Shown here: positions 50,816-53,966 of the stretch, piece after piece
Position numbering within the stretch: the stretch's first letter is position 1
Layout of the letters: each line of letters begins with the position of its first letter
Assembly (NCBI GenBank): GCA_013388985.1
Contig: JACAEF010000070.1
Location: forward strand, 1 to 53,966
DNA length: 53,966 bases
From: Rhodocyclaceae bacterium
GTDB taxonomy: Bacteria > Pseudomonadota > Gammaproteobacteria > Burkholderiales > Rhodocyclaceae
Direction of reading: 5' to 3'
Notes under the pieces: generated by a model
The model's database searches: none
What the model was told of the DNA's origin: nothing
The model's input: only the letters and a program-made list of their open reading frames with translations
Position numbers and translations under genes: made by a program

Positions 50816-51295
50816 TCAGGCCGCGGCGCGCGGCGCGGTGTCGGTCTTGGCGGCCCAGACGCGCATCTTGTCGAAGCCGGTCCAGTCGGCATCGACGTAG
50901 GTGATCGCGCCGGTGGGGCAGGCGGCGGCGCAGGCGGGCTCGCCCCCGCACAGGTCGCATTTCTGCACCTTGCCGGTCTCGGCGACGTAATTGATCGTGC
51001 CGAACGGGCAGGCGATCGTGCACACCTTGCAGCCGACGCAGGTGGCCTCATTCACCACCTTGGCGCCGGTGGCGGCGTCGATGCGGATCGCATCGACCGG
51101 GCAGGCGTTCATGCACCAGGCGTCCGCACACTGCGTGCAGGTGTAGGGCACCTTGCGGCCTTCGTGCTCGAAGTTGAATACCTTGATGCGCGAGCGGGAA
51201 GGATTGAACACCCCGTAGTTTTCATAGGAACACGCCATTTCGCACTGCAGGCAGCCGGTGCATTTGTTGGCGTCGATGTGCAGCGATTTCTGCAT
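50816..51295 (-). CDS. Polyferredoxin subunit (AorA-like)
   Basis: 159 aa with ligands for four [4Fe-4S] clusters: CTGCLQCEMAC, CTQCADAWCMNACPVDAI, CVGCKVCTIACPFGTI and CDLCGGEPACAAACPTGAI. This matches AorA, which wires the catalytic subunit to the FAD subunit and can form filaments with it. GAGGAG precedes the ATG. First gene of the Aor operon. Confidence 0.93.
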   Translation of the reverse strand: MQKSLHIDANKCTGCLQCEMACSYENYGVFNPSRSRIKVFNFEHEGRKVPYTCTQCADAWCMNACPVDAIRIDAATGAKVVNEATCVGCKVCTIACPFGTINYVAETGKVQKCDLCGGEPACAAACPTGAITYVDADWTGFDKMRVWAAKTDTAPRAAA

Positions 51296-51331
51296 GTGAC
51301 TTCTCCTCTGTTTGTTGTTGTGATGCGGATC

Positions 51332-51360
51332 AGCCTAGCACAGGTAAATGTCGGCTTCAA
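51332..51360 (-). promoter_or_regulatory. Promoter of the Aor operon
   Basis: On the minus strand TTGAAG (51355-51360), 17 bp, then TAGGCT (51332-51337), about 36 bp before the AorA ATG. It overlaps the last codons of the upstream membrane protein gene. Confidence 0.6.
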
Positions 51361-51734
51361 TGCGACCCGCGTCCAAATAAAATAGTGTGCCGGAAGCGCG
51401 CCGGCGCGTGGGCCGAAACGGCAGAGCCGGCGACGATCAGCCAGAACAGGATCGGCTGCATTGCCGCATCGGCGGCCATCCAGGCGACGAGGACGAGCTT
51501 GAACAGCACGGCGATGCCGGAGGCCTCGCGCAGATGCTGCGGTTTACGCCAGATGTCGAGTGCGAACATCGCGAAGCCGGTGGCCGCCACGGCAAAGGCG
51601 GCCTCCATGCTCGCCCGCGGAGCACCCAGCAATGCGGCGCCGAGCAGGATCACGGCGCACAGATGCAGCCCGCGCAGGATCACGTTGATCCAGCGCAGCC
51701 ACCCATCGAAGAGAGTCATCGGTGTGCGGTTCAT
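51357..51734 (-). CDS. Small membrane protein, unknown
   Basis: 125 aa with three to four hydrophobic segments (LRGLHLCAVILLGAALLGAP, AAFAVAATGFAMFALDIWRK, IAVLFKLVLVAWMAADAAMQ, ILFWLIVAGSAVSAHAPARF). Start at ATG 51734 or, less likely, 51719; no clear ribosome site is seen. No family recognised. It is divergent from the GTPase gene. Confidence 0.7.
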   Translation of the reverse strand: MNRTPMTLFDGWLRWINVILRGLHLCAVILLGAALLGAPRASMEAAFAVAATGFAMFALDIWRKPQHLREASGIAVLFKLVLVAWMAADAAMQPILFWLIVAGSAVSAHAPARFRHTILFGRGSH

Positions 51735-51766
51735 GTGCGCATGATAGCCGTGCAACCGTAGCTGCA

Positions 51767-51792
51767 GTGCCGTTCCGTCAGCGCCGACTTTC
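51767..51792 (+). repeat. Dispersed ~25-bp element, intergenic
   Basis: Reads GTGCCGTTCCGTCAGCGCC then GACTTTC. It lies between the divergent membrane protein and GTPase genes, 53 bp before the latter. Confidence 0.75.
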
Positions 51793-51845
51793 TTCGGAGT
51801 GGCCCGTAGGCGATAATCGCGGCCCCATTCCGTCAGTGAAATGCA

Positions 51846-52715
51846 ATGACCATCCAGTGGTTTCCCGGCCATATGAATTCGGCGCGCAAGAAAGCCGCCG
51901 AGACCATGGCGCGCATCGACGTCGTCATCGAGGTGTGTGATGCGCGCTGCCCCGAAGCGAGCAGCAACCCGATGATCCGAGAACTGCGGCTCGCGCGACA
52001 GCGCCCCTGTCTCAAGCTGCTCAACAAGGCCGACCTCGCCGACCCTGCCGTGACGGCGGCCTGGCTCGCCCATTACGAGCAGCAGCCGGGCGTGAAGGCC
52101 GTCGCCATTTCCTGCAAGAAGCCGGGCGATGCCGCGAGGGTGCCTTCCTTGTGCCGCCGGCTCGCTCCGCATCGCAACGACTTCACCAAGCCGCTGCGCA
52201 TGCTGATCATGGGCATTCCCAATGTCGGCAAATCGACGCTGATGAACGCGCTCCTCAAACGCCGTATCGCCGCGGTCGGCGACGAACCGGCGGTGACCAA
52301 GCAGCAGCAGAGCTTCGATCTCGGCCCCGGCATGACGATCACCGATACGCCGGGCCTGATGTGGCCGAAGATCGAGCACGACAGCGATGGCTTCATGCTC
52401 GCCGCCTGCCATGCGATCGGCCGCAACGCGGTGATCGAAGAAGAAGTGGCCGAATTCCTCGCCGGCATCCTGCTGGCGCGCTATCCGGCGCTGCTCGCCG
52501 CTCGCTATGGCATCGACATCGCCGGCATGGATGCAGTCGGCCTCGTCGAGGCGGTCGGCAAGAAACGCGGCTGTCTGCGCGGCGGTGCGCTCGATCTGGA
52601 AAAAGCCGCGATGGTCTTGCTCACCGATTTCCGATCGGGTGCTTTGGGACGAATCAGCCTCGAAACGCCGGAAAGTCGCGCCGCGATGCTCGCCGCCGCC
52701 AAGGAGACCGCCTGA
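51846..52715 (+). CDS. ylqF: Ribosome biogenesis GTPase RbgA/YlqF
   Basis: 289 aa. The circularly permuted order is clear: G4 LLNKADLAD, then G1 GIPNVGKSTLMN, G2-like GDEPAVTKQQQ and G3 DTPGLMWPK. The N-terminus QWFPGHMNSARKKAAETMAR is characteristic. These proteins help assemble the large ribosomal subunit. The stop overlaps the slyX start. Confidence 0.93.
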   Translation: MTIQWFPGHMNSARKKAAETMARIDVVIEVCDARCPEASSNPMIRELRLARQRPCLKLLNKADLADPAVTAAWLAHYEQQPGVKAVAISCKKPGDAARVPSLCRRLAPHRNDFTKPLRMLIMGIPNVGKSTLMNALLKRRIAAVGDEPAVTKQQQSFDLGPGMTITDTPGLMWPKIEHDSDGFMLAACHAIGRNAVIEEEVAEFLAGILLARYPALLAARYGIDIAGMDAVGLVEAVGKKRGCLRGGALDLEKAAMVLLTDFRSGALGRISLETPESRAAMLAAAKETA

Positions 52716-52915
52716 TGGAAGACCGCATCACCGAACTCGAAGTCAAGCTCGCCTTCGCCGAAGACCTGCTCGAAACGCTCAACACCACCGTGTTCCGCCA
52801 GCAGGAACGCATCGATCAGCTCGAACGCCAAGTACGTGAGCTGCGCCAGCTCGTCCTGCAGGCGATTCCAGTCGAGCAGCGCAGCCTGCGCGACGAAATT
52901 CCACCGCACTACTAA
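52715..52915 (+). CDS. slyX: SlyX family protein
   Basis: 66 aa coiled coil (MEDRITELEVKLAFAEDLLE, RQQERIDQLERQVREL) ending IPPHY, the SlyX signature end. It overlaps the GTPase stop by one base (TGATG). Function is unknown in general. Confidence 0.92.
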   Translation: MEDRITELEVKLAFAEDLLETLNTTVFRQQERIDQLERQVRELRQLVLQAIPVEQRSLRDEIPPHY

Positions 52916-52918
52916 GGG

Positions 52919-52944
52919 GTACCGTCCCGCCAGCGCCGACTTTT
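52919..52944 (+). repeat. Dispersed ~25-bp element, intergenic before CRISPR
   Basis: Reads GTACCGTCCCGCCAGCGCC then GACTTTT, starting 3 bp after slyX. Confidence 0.75.
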
Positions 52945-52952
52945 ACAGATTG

Positions 52953-53002
52953 GCCGCGAAGCGGCACGAGTCAATGTGGGCCTGTGTGGCCCGCAATGAC
53001 TC
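52953..53002 (+). terminator. Two hairpins between slyX and the CRISPR array
   Basis: A small hairpin GCCGC-GAA-GCGGC (52953-52965) is followed by a 15-bp imperfect stem, GAGTCAATGTGGGCC / GGCCCGCAATGACTC with a TGTGT loop (52968-53002). The second stem ends exactly at the first CRISPR repeat. It may end the slyX transcript or mark an array boundary. No T tract follows. Confidence 0.65.
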
Positions 53003-53966
53003 GTTGTAGCTCCCTCTCTCACCCCGGATAGCTACAATCGGTCGACCTCGATGCCGGCACGGTGACGCGTTGTAGCTCCCTCTCTCACCCCGGATAGCTA
53101 CAATGGTCGGACAACATCACTTCTCCTCCCATGTGTTGTAGCTCCCTCTCTCACCCCGGATAGCTACAATATCGGCGGCGTTCCGGCAGGCGTGCTGTTG
53201 GTTGTAGCTCCCTCTCTCACCCCGGATAGCTACAATCATGACGATGCGATAACAGGCTTGCGAGATCGTTGTAGCTCCCTCTCTCACCCCGGATAGCTAC
53301 AATCTTTGACGATGGCACGGCGATCAGTCCGAGCGTTGTAGCTCCCTCTCTCACCCCGGATAGCTACAATCTCTGGCAGCCGATCCAGGGCGACGCGATC
53401 GGTTGTAGCTCCCTCTCTCACCCCGGATAGCTACAATCCAGAAGCGAAACGCGGAATACCGTGCCCGGGTTGTAGCTCCCTCTCTCACCCCGGATAGCTA
53501 CAATCTTGCGAAAACGCGCCGTCAGGTCGGGTTCGGTTGTAGCTCCCTCTCTCACCCCGGATAGCTACAATCTCTGTGGCCTTCAGATCAGGCAATGTCT
53601 TGGTTGTAGCTCCCTCTCTCACCCCGGATAGCTACAATCGGTTTTCGAGTGACGCGGAAAACCTCACTTGTTGTAGCTCCCTCTCTCACCCCGGATAGCT
53701 ACAATCCGCTGCTGGAAAAGCCCGCTGTCGGGTTATGTTGTAGCTCCCTCTCTCACCCCGGATAGCTACAATCGCCCTGGGCGGCTTGACAAGCAAACAA
53801 GATGTTGTAGCTCCCTCTCTCACCCCGGATAGCTACAATCCACGTTCGAGTTTTATTTACCCGATTTTAGGTTGTAGCTCCCTCTCTCACCCCGGATAGC
53901 TACAATCGCATGTGGTGCATTCCTCCATCCGCCAATGGTTGTAGCTCCCTCTCTCACCCCGGATAG
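53003..53966 (+). CRISPR. CRISPR array, type II-C-like repeat, 15 repeats seen, runs off the window
   Basis: Repeats start at 53003, 53069, 53135, 53201, 53268, 53335, 53402, 53469, 53536, 53603, 53670, 53737, 53804, 53871 and 53938 (the last is cut at 29 bp). The 36-bp repeat starts GTTGTAGCTCCCTCTCTCA and ends GGATAGCTACAAT, with matching inverted ends. It agrees with the Neisseria meningitidis type II-C repeat at both ends. All 14 spacers are 30 bp and different, if a C is counted as base 37 of the repeat from the fourth repeat on. By homology the crRNA reads on this strand. No cas gene or tracrRNA was found in the window. Confidence 0.97.

Noticed and set aside
53003-53966. A tracrRNA or cas gene for the array, and spacers matching this window
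   Set aside because: No second anti-repeat-like sequence, no Cas9/Cas1/Cas2 motifs, and no spacer match noticed by eye. A computed search would be needed for the last point.

Overview
The window looks like a GC-rich betaproteobacterial chromosome. A Rhodocyclales-type denitrifier related to Thauera, Azoarcus or Aromatoleum fits best. This is inferred from gene content: NnrS, a tungsten-type aldehyde oxidoreductase operon in the Aromatoleum AorABCD order, HemP, many TonB-dependent receptors, and a CRISPR repeat very close to that of Neisseria type II-C systems. No rRNA or tRNA gene was seen.

Layout. (1) 1-7.1 kb: the 3' part of a large secreted RTX protein with eight 81-90-residue units, then an RTX acyltransferase-like gene and a HlyD adaptor. 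(2) 7.1-12.8 kb: an accessory island. A dispersed ~176-bp repeat and an intact HigB/HigA-type toxin-antitoxin pair precede a compact, lower-GC three-gene operon: a DGQHR-domain protein, an unrecognised 415-aa protein and a D12-class DNA adenine methyltransferase. A decayed second higA copy follows. I regard this trio as the best candidate for an undescribed DNA-modification or defence module. (3) 12.8-33.05 kb: about 20 kb of minus-strand iron and haem genes in two blocks, each starting at a promoter with a Fur-box-like sequence. The first block runs membrane protein, unknown, bacterioferritin-like, tonB-exbB-exbD-hemP, TonB receptor, NMT1-type ABC importer, nnrS. The second runs DUF2325 protein, TonB receptor, 94-aa protein, HmuS/CobN-like chelatase (with a -1 frameshift), 54-aa membrane protein, TonB receptor, ExbB-like protein, DUF2149 protein. 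(4) 33.0-35.1 kb: a gene graveyard with a dps 3' remnant, a second copy of the 176-bp repeat, parD, parE and higA fragments, and an apparently 5'-truncated amidohydrolase. (5) 35.2-43.5 kb: a ten-gene plus-strand sulfur operon: ArsR-rhodanese regulator, DsrE-like protein, persulfide-dioxygenase-like hydrolase, MFS transporter with an extra C-terminal domain, TauE, methyltransferase, secreted protein, TlpA thioredoxin, Cys/Met-metabolism PLP enzyme and cysteine desulfurase. (6) 43.7-51.3 kb: a second TauE, MoeA, an SDR, and the AorD-C-B-A set on the minus strand. (7) 51.3-53.97 kb: a small membrane protein, an RbgA/YlqF GTPase, slyX, and a CRISPR array running off the end with no cas genes visible.

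How the genes work together. Block 3 is readable as outer-membrane haem or metal capture (three TonB receptors powered by TonB-ExbBD and a second ExbB/DUF2149 pair), periplasmic processing by a membrane-anchored HmuS-like chelatase, and iron storage, under Fur-type control. Block 5 looks like sulfide/persulfide sensing and clearance plus sulfur mobilisation from amino acids. Block 6 supplies the tungsten/molybdenum cofactor, the electron-transfer subunits and a dehydrogenase for aldehyde oxidation. A short dispersed element of about 25 bp recurs through the right half, both between genes and in frame at protein linkers.
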